A DNA stretch of 64,000 nt from assembly GCA_029961685.1 (NCBI GenBank), contig JARWKL010000015.1:13638801-13702800 (forward strand), written 5' to 3'. This document shows positions 15,039 through 27,914 of the stretch, piece by piece. Position 1 is the first letter of the stretch; each line of letters opens with the position of its first letter. The notes under the pieces were generated by a model that ran no database searches, had not been told where the DNA came from, and was given only the letters and a program-made list of their open reading frames with translations. A program made the translations under genes and the position numbers. Source of the DNA: Aristolochia californica (taxonomy: Eukaryota > Streptophyta > Magnoliopsida > Piperales > Aristolochiaceae).

Positions 15039-15545
15039 AACTCAAGTTTGGATTTGAAAAAAATTGAACTTCCAAAATGGAAATGCACTAATGCAAAGAG
15101 ATAATTCTTAAAAGTATCTATAGTTTTTTTGGGATCGTAAACACTTTTTATTTTTTAGATATTAGGTTTTGCATTGAACGAAAAGGGTGGGGGGGGGGGG
15201 GGGGGGGGGGGGGGGGGTGGGGGAGCGATTTTTGTTTGAGTGTTGACTCCGAAATGGTAACTCATTTCTAACTAAAATTATAGCCATTCCATATCATTAA
15301 TAGAGTAAAAACTCAAGTTTGGATTTGAAAAAAATTGAACTTCCAAAATGGAAATGCACTAATGTAGACAGAGATAATTCTTAAAAGTATCTGTAGTTTT
15401 TTAGGGATCGTAAACACTTTTTATTTTTCAGATATTAGGTTTTGCAATGAACGAAAAGGGTGAGGCGGATTTTTATTTGAGTGTTGACTCCGAAATGATA
15501 ACTCATTTCTAACTAAAATTATAGCCATTCCGCATCATTAATCGA
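15039..15545. repeat. ~271-bp tandem partial-monomer duplication flanking a G29 run
   Basis: The segment starting ACTCAAGTTTGGATTTG at about 15039 is repeated from about 15310, offset near 271 bp. Both copies share private variants: GAACTTCCAAAATGG, GCACTAATG, TTCTTAAAAGTATC, GATCGTAAACAC and ATGATAACTC- or ATGGTAACTC-type text. The left copy carries a G29 run in the G-slot, whereas the right copy has only GGGTGAGGCGG. The G run therefore expanded, or contracted in the right copy, after the duplication. Confidence 0.8.
15189..15217. repeat. G29 homopolymer in the satellite G-slot
   Basis: Twenty-nine uninterrupted G preceded by GAACGAAAAGGGT and followed by TGGGGGAGCG. The adjacent duplicate copy at about 15460 lacks the run. 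Confidence 0.9.
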
Positions 15546-16122
15546 TCAAAACCTTTACAATGATCTATGATTGTTAGTTCAACTTTTTGTAAATGGGTAA
15601 AAAGTGGATTGTTGACTCAGTAAATATCCCACCACATGTTAACTTGAGAATTTAATTTTTTCTACTCAAAATTTTTGGATCAGTAGGTCATTTTCATCTT
15701 CAACATTTTTCAAGAATGCATATCCATATTTAAAACATGTTTGGATCAATTAGAAATATATTTCTTCTATAATTCCACGCTATTAGGGGTTGTACTAGTG
15801 GAATTTCCCAAATATGGATAACAAAACTTTGGTGTTCATTTTTAGTGAATGAAAAATTTTTCTATTATCATATTTATTATAGTTTTAATATTTTCCATAC
15901 TTAAACTCTAAAATTTTTATTTAGTTGTGATCTTTTTGCCTTATCTTTTAGTTTACAAGAAAAAAAGGGAGAGGGAAAAGTCAAGTTTGGATTTGGAAAA
16001 AAAATCGAACATCCAAAATGGAAATGCACAAATGTTGAGAGAAATAATTTCAAATAGTATCTGTAATTTTTAGGTATTGTAAACTCTTTCCATTTTTTTC
16101 TAAATTAGGTTTTGCAATCATT

Positions 16123-16145
16123 GGGGGGGGGGGGGGGGGGGGGGG
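16123..16145. repeat. G23 homopolymer in the satellite G-slot
   Basis: Twenty-three uninterrupted G directly follow TTTTGCAATCATT. The usual GGAAAA lead-in is missing here. Confidence 0.9.
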
Positions 16146-19100
16146 TTAGGATTTTTTATTGAGTATTGACTTCTAAAACATATGTAATTTCTAAAAAAAT
16201 TTATAGCTAGTACACATCATTAATCGATAAAAATCTTTACATAATCAATGATTGTTTGATCAGCTTTTGGTAAATGGGCAAAAAGTGGGTTATTTGGCTC
16301 GGGTAAATATCCCACCGAACGTTCACTTGTGAATTTAATTTTTTCTACTCTAAATTTTTGGATCATTAGGTCATTTGCATCTCCAACTTGTTTCTGGCAT
16401 GCATATCCATATTTAAAACTTTTTAGGATCAATTAGAAATCACTTTCTTATAAAATTCTAAGCAATTAGGTGTACTAGTGGAATTTCCCAATCATGGATA
16501 ACAAAACTTTGGAGTTCATTTTTAGTGCATGAAAAACTTTCTTTACTTACATTTGTTATAGTTTTCAATTTTTTGCATACATACCTCTAAAATTTTGATT
16601 TAGTTGTGATGTATTTCCCTTATCTTTTTGTTTACGAGAAAAAAAAGGAGTGTGAAAACTCTAGTTTGAATTTGAAAAAAAATTGAACATCCAAAATGGA
16701 AATCCACAAATGTAGATAGAGATAATTCCAAAAAGTATCTGTAATTTTTAGATATTGTAAACTGTTTTATTTTTTTGTATATAAGGTTTTGGAATGATCG
16801 GAATAGGGGGGGCGAGGAATTTTTAACTGAGTGTTGAGTCCCAAACCTTAAGTCATTTCTACTAAAAATTCTAGCCGTTACGCATCATTAATCGATTAAA
16901 TCCTTGACGATGATATATGATTGTTAATTCAATTTTTTCTAAATGGGCAAAAGTAGCTTGTTGGGCTCGGTTAAACATCCCACCGCACGTTAACTTGAGA
17001 ATTCAATTTTTTCTACTCAATTTTTTGGATTATTAGGTCATTTTACAACTTTGATATGTTTCAGGCATGCATATCAATATTTTAAACAAGTTAGGTTCAA
17101 TTAGAAATCAGTTTCTTATAAAATTCCAAGCTATTTGGGGTTGTACTAGTGGAATTTTCCAAACATGGATAACAAAACTTTGGTGTTCATTTTTAGTGCA
17201 TGAAAAATTTTCATTACATACATTTATTAAAGTTTACAATTTTTTGCATACATAAACTCAAAAATTTTCATTTTGTTGTCATCTATTTGCCTTAACTTTT
17301 TGTTTATGTGTAAAAAGGGAGAGTGAAAATTCAAGTTTGAATTTAAAAAAAAATTGAACATCTAAAATGGAAATGCACAAATGCAGAGAGAAATAATTCT
17401 AAAAAGTATCTGTAATTTTTATGGATTGTTAACTCTTTTATTTTTTTATATATTAGGTTTTGCAATCATCGAAAAAGGGAGGTGAAGGATTTTTAACTGT
17501 GTGTTGCCTCCCAAACCATTAGTCATTTCTAAGAAAAATTATAGTCGATCAAAACTTTTACGATGATCTATGATTGTTAAGTCTGTTTTTTTTAAATTGA
17601 CAAAAAGTGGGTTGTTAGACTCGGGTATATATCTCAACACACGTTAACTTGAGAATTTAATTTTTTCTACTCCTTGAAATTTTTGGATCATTAGGTCATT
17701 TGCATCATCAACATGCTTCAAGCATGCATATCCATATTTAAAACATGTTAGGATCAATTAGAAATCTATTTCTTATAAAATTCCAAGCTATTCGTGGTTG
17801 TACTAGAGAAATTTCCCAAACATGGAGAACAAAACTTTGGTGTTCATTTTTATTGGGTGAAATTTTTTTCGCTAGTTACATTTATTATAGTTTTCAATTT
17901 TTTGCATACATAAACTCAAAAATTTTCATTCTGTTGTTATCTATTTGCCTTATCTTTTTGTTTACCAGAAAAATGGCTGAGTGAAAACTCAAGTTTGGAT
18001 TTCAAAAAAATTGAACATCCAAATGGAAATGCACAAATACAAAGAGAGATAATTCCAAAAAGTATCTGTAATTTATAGGGATTGTAAACTCTTTAATTTT
18101 TTTGTATACTAGGTTTTGCAATCATCAAAGAAGGGAAGGCGAGTGATTTTTAACTGAGTGTTGACCAGACCATAAGTCATTTCTAAAAAATATTATAGGC
18201 ATTACGCTTCATTAATAGATTAAAACCTTTACGATGATCTATGATTGTGAGGTCATCTTTTTTTAAATGGGCAAGAAGTGGCTTGTTTGGCTCGGGTAAA
18301 TAACTTGAGAATTTAATTTTTTCTACTCCGGTTATTTGGATCTTCAACATGTTTCAGGTATGCATATCCATATTTAAAACAAGTAAGGATCAATTAAAAA
18401 TCGCTTTCTTATAAAATTCCAAGCTAGTAGGGGTTGTACTAGTGGAATTTCCCAAACATGGATAAAAAAAACTTTGGTGTTCATTTTTAGTGTGTGAAAA
18501 AAATTTCTTTACTTACATTTGTTATAGTTTTCAATTTTTTGCATACATAAAATCTAAAATTTTCATTTTGTTATGATATTTTAGCCTTATCTTTTTGTTT
18601 ACGAGAAAAAAGGGAGAGTAAAAACTCAACTTTTGATTTGAAACAAAAATTGAACATCCAAAATGCAAATGCACAAATGCAAAGGGATAATTGCAAAAAG
18701 TATTTGTAATTTCTAGGGATTGTAAACTCTTTTAGTTTTTATATATTAGGTTTTGCAACCATCGGAAGGGGGAGGGAATATTTCACGGAGTGTTGGCTTC
18801 CAAACCATAAGTCATTTCTAACAAAAAGTATAGCTGTTACTCATCATTAATCGCTCAAAGCCTATACGATGAACTATGATTATTAGGTGAACTTATTTTA
18901 AATGGGCAAAATGTGGCTTGTTTGGCTCGGGTAAATATCCCACCATAAAAGTTTTCTGCACCATAAAAGTTTTGGATCATTAGGTCATTTGCATCTTCAA
19001 TATATTTTGGGCATGTGTATCCATATTTAAAACAGGTTTGGATCAATTTGAAATTTGTTTCTTATAAAATTCCTTGCTATAAGGGGTTGTACAAGTGGAA

Positions 19101-19723
19101 TCTCCCAAACATGGATAAAAACACTTTGGTTTTCATTTTTAGTGTGTTAAAAAATTTTCTATACTTACATTTATTATATTTTTCAATTTTTCACATACAT
19201 AAACTTTAAAATTTTCATTTTTTTTATGTATTTGCCTTATCTTTTTGTTCATGAGAATAAAGAGAGAGTGAAAACTCAAGTTTGGAATTGCAAAAAAATT
19301 GAACATCCAAAATGGAAATGCACAAATACAGAGCGAGATAATTACTAAAAGTATCTGTAATTTATAAGGATTGAAAACTCTTTTAGTTTTTTATATATTA
19401 GGTTTTTCAATCATAAAAAAATGGGGGGCAAGGGATTTTTAACTTTATGTTGAATCCAAAACCACAAGTCATTTCTAACAAAAATTATAGCCGTTACGTA
19501 TCATTAATTGATCAAAACCTTTACGATGATCTATGATTGTTAGGACAATTTTTTTAAATCGGAAAAAATAGGCTCTTTTGGCTCGGGTAAATATCCCACA
19601 GCACGTTAACTTGAGAATTCAATTTTTTTTGCTCCTTGAAATTTTTGGATCATTAAGTCATTTCCATCTTCAACATGTTTCAGGCATGCATATCCATATT
19701 TAAAACATGTTAGGATCAATTAG

Positions 19724-19728
19724 AAATC
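19724..19728. repeat. Target-site duplication (left) of solo LTR
   Basis: AAATC immediately before the LTR, matching AAATC immediately after it. The monomer normally reads AGAAATCTCTTTCTT here, so the duplication comes from the satellite. Confidence 0.88.
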
Positions 19729-20567
19729 TATTATGGAGTCAATAGCACACAGAGTCACCCAAAGGAGGAGGCAATGACTCACTGAGTTTTCTATTTTAAA
19801 TTTCATATTTTGTATTGCTTTCAGTTTAATTTTTCATTAATTATGTAATGAGCAAGGACGTAGGGGCAGAATTGGCATTTTTAGCCCTAAAACACTTATG
19901 ATGTCAAAACCCTATTTAAAGGGTAAGGAAATATATAAAAGGCAAGTCTGGAATTAGGTTAAACAGGGTTTGGAGTTCTCCTTGATGAGCTCTAGGATTG
20001 GAAGGCCTCCTTGATGAGTTCCAAGGTATGGTTCTTGATTTGATCATTCATTCTTCTCATCTTTGAATTTTGTTTGTATTGAGATTATTCGAGATCAAGG
20101 GAAGAATGGTTTTGAATACTCTTTTCCGAGTTAAGGAGGGGCTTAAGCCTCTTCCATGATATAGTAGTAAGAAGGAGGGGTTTTTCCTTCAATCTGAACT
20201 AAGGAGGAAAGGGGTTAGGGTTAACTACTCGAGCAACATATCAAAAGAGGCATCTTTAGCCTCTTTTCTGAGTGTAGGATTAGGGGATCATAACCTCTCT
20301 TATGTGGGCAGTAGCAGCCTACAAGAGAGACTCTACCTCATTGACGTGAGTCTCAAAAAGGGTTCTCATCCATCTTAGTCAAGAACAACATAATTAGTCT
20401 TCTAATTACATAGAAGACTAAGAAAAGGAAACTCCTTTTCAAGCATCACGAGAACTGAAAGAAAAAAGGGAGACTTTGCTTCATTACCATGATCAAGAAT
20501 CCTCATAACGTGCTGGATTCACAATTACCTCGCTGAGTTACAAGATCCATGGCTAGGGACCATAACA
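19729..20567 (+). mobile_element. Solo LTR, 839 bp, inserted in satellite
   Basis: Non-satellite sequence interrupts one monomer. It starts TATTATGGAGTC and ends GGACCATAACA. If the second base was originally G, the ends form the 8-bp inverted repeat TGTTATGG/CCATAACA with canonical TG...CA. It is flanked by identical 5-bp AAATC copies, and joining the flanks restores the satellite. No gag-pol lies nearby, so this is a solo LTR left by LTR-LTR recombination. It contains TATATAAAAG at 19932-19941 followed by the phrase GAATTAGGTTAAACAGG and the tandem-like GAGTTCTCCTTGATGAGCTC / CCTCCTTGATGAGTTCCAAG. The same phrases occur, reverse-complemented, in the LTR-like segment at 46056-46461, which suggests one family or sister families. 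The superfamily is not decided. Confidence 0.87.
19932..19941 (+). promoter_or_regulatory. Likely TATA box of the solo LTR
   Basis: TATATAAAAG lies about 200 bp inside the LTR, where the U3/R boundary is expected. The position fits an LTR promoter; activity is unknown. Confidence 0.5.
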
Positions 20568-20572
20568 AAATC
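20568..20572. repeat. Target-site duplication (right) of solo LTR
   Basis: AAATC directly after the terminal ACA of the LTR. It is identical to the left copy and followed by CCTTTCTTATAAATTCC, the continuation of the interrupted monomer. Confidence 0.88.
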
Positions 20573-22839
20573 CCTTTCTTATAAATTCCAAGCTTTTAGG
20601 GGTTCTACTAGTGGAATTTCCTAAACATGGATAACAAATCTTTGGTGTTCGTTTTTAGTGCGTGAAAAATATTTCTTTACTTACATTTATTATTGTTTTC
20701 AATTTTTTGCACACATAATCTCTAAAATTTTATTTTTGTTGGGATCAATTTGCCTTATATTTTAGTTTGTGAGAAAAAAAGGGAGAGTGAAAACTCAAGT
20801 TTGGATTTGGAAAAAAAATTGAACATTCAAATGGAAATGCTGAAATACAAAGAGAGATAATTCATAAAGTATTTGTAATTTTTAGGGATTGTAAACTCTT
20901 TTAGTTTTTTATATTCTAGGTTTTACAATCATCGAAAAGGAGGGTGCAAGGGGGGGGGTGAGGTGGTGGGTGAATGATTTTTAACTGAGTGTTGACTCCA
21001 AAACCATAAGAAATTTCTAACAAAAATTATAGCTATTACGCATCATTAATCGATCAAAACCTTTTCAATGATCAATGGCTTGTTTGACTCGGGTAAATAA
21101 CCCACTATCAATAACATGAGAATTTAATTTTTTGGATCATTAGATCATTTGCATCTTTAACATGTTTCATACATGCATATCCATATTTAAAACATATTAC
21201 GATCAATTAGAAATCTCTTTCCAATAAAATTCCAAGCTATTAGGGGTTTTCTAGTGGAATTTCCCAACCATAGATAACAAATTTTGGTGACATTTTTAGT
21301 GCATGAAAAAAATTTATTTACCTACATTTATTATAGTTTGAATTTTTTGCATACATAAACTCTAAAATTTTCATTTTGTTGTGATCTATTTGCCTTATAT
21401 AGTTTTTTTACAAGAAATAAGGGAGAGTGAAAAATCAAGTTTGGAACTAAAAAGAGAGGTAATTCCAAAAACTATCTGTAATTTTTTGGGATTGTAAAAT
21501 GTTTTAGTTTTTTTGTATATTAAGTTTTGCAATCATCGGAATATGGGGACCGAGCGATTTTTAACTGAGTGTTGACTCCTAAACCATAAGTAATTTCTAA
21601 CAAACATTATAGCTATTATGTATCATCAATCGATCAAAACCTTTACGATAATCTATGATTGTTAGGTCAACTTTTTGTAAGTGGGCAAAAAAAGGGTTGT
21701 TTGGCTCGGGTAAATATCCCACCGCACGTTTACTTGAGAATTTAATTTTTTCTACTCCTTGAAATTATTGGATAATTAGGTCATTTGCATCTTTAACATA
21801 TTTCAGGCATACAAATCCATATTTAAAACATGTTAGGATCAATTAGAAATCTCTTTCTTCCAAAATTCCAAGTTATTACGGGTTGTATTAGTGGAATTTC
21901 CAAAACATGGATAAAAAAAATTTGGAGTTCATTATTAGTGTGTGAAAAAATTTTCTTTACTTAAATTTATTATAGATTTCAAAATTTTGCATACATAAAC
22001 TCTAAAATTTTTATTTTGTTGTGATCTATTTGCCTTGTCTTTTTGTTTACGAGAAAAAAGGGAGAATAAAAACTCAAGTTTGGATTTGAAAAAAAAAATT
22101 GAACATCCGAAATGGAAATCCAAAAATGCAAAGAGAGATAATTGAAAAAAGTATCTACATTTTTTATGGATTTTAAACTCTTTTAGTTTTTTATATATTA
22201 TGTTTTGCAATCATCGAAAAAAGGGGGGCGAGGGACTTTTAATTGAGTGTAGATTGCCAAACCATAAGTCATTTCTAACAAAAATTACAATCGTGACTCA
22301 TCATTAATTGATCAAAACCTTTACAATGATCTATGATTGTTAGGTCAGCTTTTTGTAAATGGGCAAAAAGTGGGTTGTTTGGCTCATGTAAATATCCCAC
22401 CGCACGTTAAGTTGAGAATTTAATTTTTTCTACTCCTTGAAATTTTTGGAATATTAGGTCATTTTCACCCTAAACAAGTTTTAGGCATGCATATCCATAT
22501 TTAAAATATGTTAGGATCAATTATAAATCTCTTTCTTATAAAATTCCAAGCTATTTGGGGTTTTACTAGTAGAATCTCCCAAACATGGATAACAAAACAA
22601 AACTTTGGTGTTTATTTTTAGTGCGTGAAAAAAATTTATTTACTTACAATTATTGTAGTTTTCAATTTTTTTCTTAAAAAAACTCTAAAATTTCTTATTT
22701 TTTGTGTCCTATGATTGTTATGTCAGATTTTTTTAAATCGGCAAAAACTGGGTTGTTTGGTTCGGGTAAATATCCCACAACACGTTAACTAGAGAATTTA
22801 TTTTTTTCTACTCGGAATTTTTAGATCATTAGGTCATTT

Positions 22840-25800
22840 GCACCATCAACATGTTTCAGGCATGCATACCCATATTTAAAACATGTTAGGATTAGTTAAG
22901 AATCTATTTCTTATAAAATTCCAAGCTATTATGGGTTGTACTAGTGGAATTTACCAAACATGCTTAACAAAAGTTTGGCGTTTATTTTTAGTGCGTGAAA
23001 AAAATTCCTTTACTTACATTTATTATAGTTTTCAATTTTTTGCATACATAAACTCTAACATTTTCATTTTGTTGTGCTCTATTTACCTAAACTTTTTTAT
23101 TAACGAGAAAAATGGCAGAGTGAAAGATGAAGTTTGGATTTGAAAAAAAACTGAACATCCAAAATGGAAATGCACAAATGTAGAGAAAGATAATTCAAAA
23201 AAGTATCTGTAATTTCTAGGGATTGAAAACTCTTTTAGTTTTTTATATATTAGGTTTTACAATCATCAGAAAAGGGAAGGCGAGTGATTTTTAATTGAGT
23301 GTTGACTCCCAAACCATAAGTCATTTCTAACAAAAATTATAGCCATTACACATCATTAATAGATCAAAACCTTTACGATGATCTATGATTGTGAGGTCAG
23401 ATTTTTGCCAATGGGAAAAAAGTGGCTTGTTTGGCTCGGGTATATATCCCATCATAGGTTAACTTGAGAAATTAATTTTTTCTACTCCTGTTATTTGCTT
23501 CTTCAACATGTTTTAGGCATGCATATCCATATTTAAAACATGTAAGGATCAATTAGAAATCTCTTTCTTATAAAATTCCAAGCTATTAGGGGTTGTACTA
23601 GTGGAATTTCCCAAACATGGATAAAAAATTTGGTGTTCATTTTTAGTGCGTGAAAATATTTTATTTACTTACATTTATTATAGTTTTCAATTTTCAACAT
23701 ACATAAAGTCTAAAATTTTCATTTTGTTCTAATCTATTTGCGTTTTCTTTTTGTTTACGCGAAAAAAAGGGAGAGTGAAAACTCAAGTGTGGATTCAAAA
23801 CAAAATTTAATATCCAAAATAGAAATGCACAAATACAGAGAGAGACAATTGAAAAAAATATCTATAATTTCTGGGGATTGTAAACTCTTTTAGTATTTTA
23901 TATATTAAATTTTGCAATCAACGGAAAATGGGGGGTGAGGGTTTTTTATCTTAGTATTGACTCCAAAACCATAAGTCAATTCTAACTAAAATAATAGCTG
24001 TTATGATTCATTAATCAATCAAAACCATTACGACTATCTATGATTGTAAGGTCAACATTTTGTAAATGGGCAAAAAGTGGGTTGTTTAGCACGTTAACTT
24101 GAGAATTTAATTTTTTCTATTCCTTGAAATTTATGGATCATTAGGTCATTTTCATCTTCAACATGTTTCACGCATGCATATTCATATGTATAACATGTTA
24201 GGATCAATTAGAAATCACTTTCTTATAAAATTCCAAGCTATTAGGGGTTGTACTAGTGGAATTTCCCATACATGGATAACAAAATTTTGGTTTTCATTTT
24301 TAGTGCGTGAAAAAAATTTCTTCACTTACATTTATTATGGTTTTCAATTTTTTTGCATACATAGACTCTAAAATTTTCATTTTTTTATGATCTATTTGCC
24401 GTATCTTTTTGTTTACGAGAAAAAAAGGAGAGTGCAAACTCAAGTTTGGATTTGAAAAAAATTGAACATCCAAAATGGTAATGCACAAATGCATATAGTG
24501 ATAATTCAAAAAAAATCTACAATTTTTAGGGATTCTAAACTCTTTAAGTTTTTTTGTATATTAGGTTTTGCAATCAACCGAAAAGGGGGGCTAGGGATTT
24601 TTAACTAAGAGTTGACTCCCCAACCATAACTCATTTTTAACAAAACTTATAGCCTTTACGCATCATTGTTAGTTCAGCTTTTTGTAAATGGGTAAAAAGT
24701 GGGTTGTTTGGCTCGGGTAAATATCCCACCGCACGTTAACTTGAGAATTTAATTTTTTCTGCTCTTTGAAATTTTTGGATCATTAGGGCATTTGCATCTT
24801 CAAAATGTTTTGGGCTTGCATATCCATATTTAAAACATGTTAGGATCAATTAGAAATCTCTTTCTTATAAAATTGTAAGCTATTAGGGGTTACACTAGTG
24901 GAATCTCCCAAACGTGGATAACAAAACTTTGATGTTCATTTTTAGTGCGTGAAATTTTTTTATTTTCTAACATGTATTATAGTTTTCAAGTTTTTACATA
25001 CATAAATTATAAAATTTTCATTTTTGTTGTGATTTATTGCCCTTATCTTTTTGTTAATGTGAAAAAAGGGAGAGTGAAGACTCAAGTTTGGTTGTAAAAA
25101 AAAAATTGAACATCCAAAATGGAAATGCACAAATGCAAAGAGAGATAATTCCAAAAAGTATCTATAATTTTAAGAGATCGTAAACTCTTTTAATTTTTTT
25201 ATATTTTAGGTTTTGCTATCATCGGAAAAGGAGGGGGCGAGGGATTTTTAACTAAGTTTTGACGCCAAAACCATAAGTTATTTCTAACAAACATTATAGC
25301 CATTACGCTTCATTAATCGATCAAAACCTTTATAATTATCTATGATATTTTGGTCAGCTTTTTGTAAATGGGCAACAAGTCGGTTGTTTGGCTCAGGTAA
25401 ATATCGAACCGTACGTTAACTTGAGAATTTAATTGTTTGTAGTGCTTGAAAATTTTGGATCAATAGGTCATTTCCAACTTCAACATGTTTAAGGCATGCA
25501 TATCCATATTTAAAACATGTTGGGATGAATTAGAAATCTCTTTCTTATAAAATTCCAAGATATTAGGGGTTGTACTAGTGGAATCTCCCAAACATGGATA
25601 TTAAAACTTTGGTGTTCATTCTTAGTGTGTGAAAAAAAATTCTTTACTAACATTTATTATAGTTTTCAAGTTCTTGGTGTTCATCTATTATCCTTATCTT
25701 TTTGCTTTCGAGAAAAAAGGAGAGTGAAAACTCCAATTTAGATTTGAAAAAAAATTGAACATCTAAAATGGAAATGCACAAATGCAGAGAGAGATAATTC

Positions 25801-27864
25801 CAAAAAGTATCTGTAATTTTTAGGGATTGTAAAATCTTTTATTTTTTGTATATTAGGTTATGCAATCATCGAAAAAGGGAGGGCGAGGGATTTTTAACTG
25901 AGTGTTGACACCCAAACCATAACTCATTTTTAACAAAAATTATAGCCGTTACACATCATTAATCAATCAAAACCTTTTTGAGGGCAGATTTTGTAAATGG
26001 GCAAAAAGTGGGTTGTTTGGCTCAGGTAAACACCACACCGCACGTTAGCTTGAAAATTTAATTTTTTCTACTCAAAATTTTTGGATCATTAGGTCATTTG
26101 CATCATCAACATGTTTCAGGCATGCATAGCCATATTTAAAACATGTTAGGATCAATTAGGAATCTCTTTGTTATAAAATTCCAAGCTATTATGGGTTGTA
26201 CTAGTGGAATTTACCAAACATGGATAACAAAAGTTTGGTGTTCATTTTTAGTGCATGAACATATTTTCTTTACTTATATTTATTATTGTTTTCAATTTTT
26301 TGCATACATAAACTCTAAAATTTTCATTTTGTTGTGCCCTATTTGCCTTATCTTTTTTATTAACGAGAAAAATGGCAGAGTGAAAGATCAAGTTTGATTT
26401 GAAAAAAAATTAAACTTCCAAAATGGAAATGCACAAATGCAGAGAGAGATAAATCCAAAAATTATATGTAATTTTTAGGGATTGAAAACTCTTTTAGTTT
26501 TTTATGTATTAGGTTTTAAAACCATTAGAAAAGGGAAGGCAAGTGATTTTTAATTGAGTGTTGACTCCCAAACCATAAGTCATTTTTAACAAAAATTGTA
26601 GCGATCACATATCATTAATAGATCAAAACCTTTACGATGATCTATGATTGTTAGGTTATCTTTTTGTAAATGGGCAAAAAGTGGCTTGTTTGGCTCGGGT
26701 ATATATCCCACCGCACGTTAACTTAAGAATTTAATTTTTTCTACTCTCACCATTTGCATCTTCAACATGTTTCAGGCAAGCATATCCATATTTAAAACAT
26801 GTAAGAATCAATTAGAAATATCTTTCTTATAAAATTCCAAGCTATTTGGGGTTGTACAAGTGGAATTTCCCAAACATGGATAACAAAATTTTGGTGTTCA
26901 TTTTTAGTGCAAGAAATTTTTTTCTTCACTTACATTTATTATGGTTTTAATTTTTTTTGCATACTTAAACTCTAAAATTTTCATTTTGTTGTGATCTATT
27001 TGCCTTATCTTTTTGTTTACGAGAAAAAGGGAGAGTGCAAACTCAAGTTTGGATTTGAAAAAAATTGAACATCCAAAATGGAAATGCACAAATGCATAGA
27101 GAGATAATTCCAAAAAGAATTTGTATTTTTTTTGGATTCTAAACTCCTTCAGTTTTTTGTATATTAGGTTTTGAAATCAACCGAAAAGGAGGGGCGAGGG
27201 ATTTTTAACTGAGAGTTGACTCCCAAACCATAACTCATTTTTAACAAAAATTATAGCCATTACACATAATTAATTGATCAAAACCTTTACGATGATCTAT
27301 GATTGTTAGGTCAGCTTTTTGTAAATGGGCAAAAAGAGGGTTGTTTGGCTCAGGTAAATATCCAACCGCACATTAACTTGAGAATTAAAATTTTTCTGCT
27401 CTTTGAATATTTTGGATCATTAGGGCATTTGCATCTTCAACATGTTTAAGGCTTGCATATCCATATTTAAAACATGTTAGGATCAATAAGAAATCTCTTT
27501 CTTATAAAATTCCAAGCTATTAGAGGTTGTACTAGTGGAATCTCCCAAACGTGGATACCAAAAATAAGGTGTTCATTTTTAATGCGTGAAATTTTTTTCT
27601 ATATTAACATGTATTATAGTTTTCAATTTTTTTGCTTACATAAAATATAAAATTTTCATTTTTGTTGTGATCTATTTTCCCCATCTTTTTGTTAACGAGA
27701 AAAAAGGGCGAATGAAAACTCAAGTTTGGATTTGAAAAAAAAAATGAACAAAAAAAAAATGGAAATGCACAAATGCAAAAAGAGATAATTCCAAAAAGTA
27801 TATGTAATTTTAAAAGATTGTAAACTCTTTTGGTTTTTTTATATATTAGGTTTTGCAATCATTG

Positions 27865-27914
<50 letters not shown>

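Larger units (their letters stand above)
1..19728. repeat. Satellite array, block 1 (~670-bp monomer, about 29 copies)
   Basis: This stretch is a head-to-tail array of one AT-rich monomer and holds no recognisable gene. The anchor motif CATCCAAAATGGAAATGCAC recurs near 5806, 6484, 7166, 7839, 12431, 13104, 13731, 14408, 16007, 16685 and 17357, giving steps of about 630-680 bp. In order, each monomer carries: an A-rich start (TTTACGAGAAAAAAGGGAGAG); the anchor; TTTTTATATATTAGGTTTTG; a G-rich slot; GAGTGTTGACTCCCAAACCA; ATTAATCGATCAAAACC; GGTAAATATCCCACCGCACG; TTTCAGGCATGCATATCC; GTACTAGTGGAATTTCCC; and GTGATCTATTTGCCTTATC. Copies diverge by substitutions and small indels, and several are internally deleted. 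Open frames of 60-130 codons appear in register on both strands and are repeat by-products. Array size and phase regularity suggest centromeric or pericentromeric heterochromatin, which is inference. I do not recognise the family. Confidence 0.95.

Noticed and set aside
19735..20565. DNA transposon (MITE) with TTATGG/CCATAA ends
   Set aside because: Shifting the borders by a few bases gives T[G/A]...CA ends with perfect 5-bp AAATC duplications and sequence shared with another LTR, which fits a solo LTR better.
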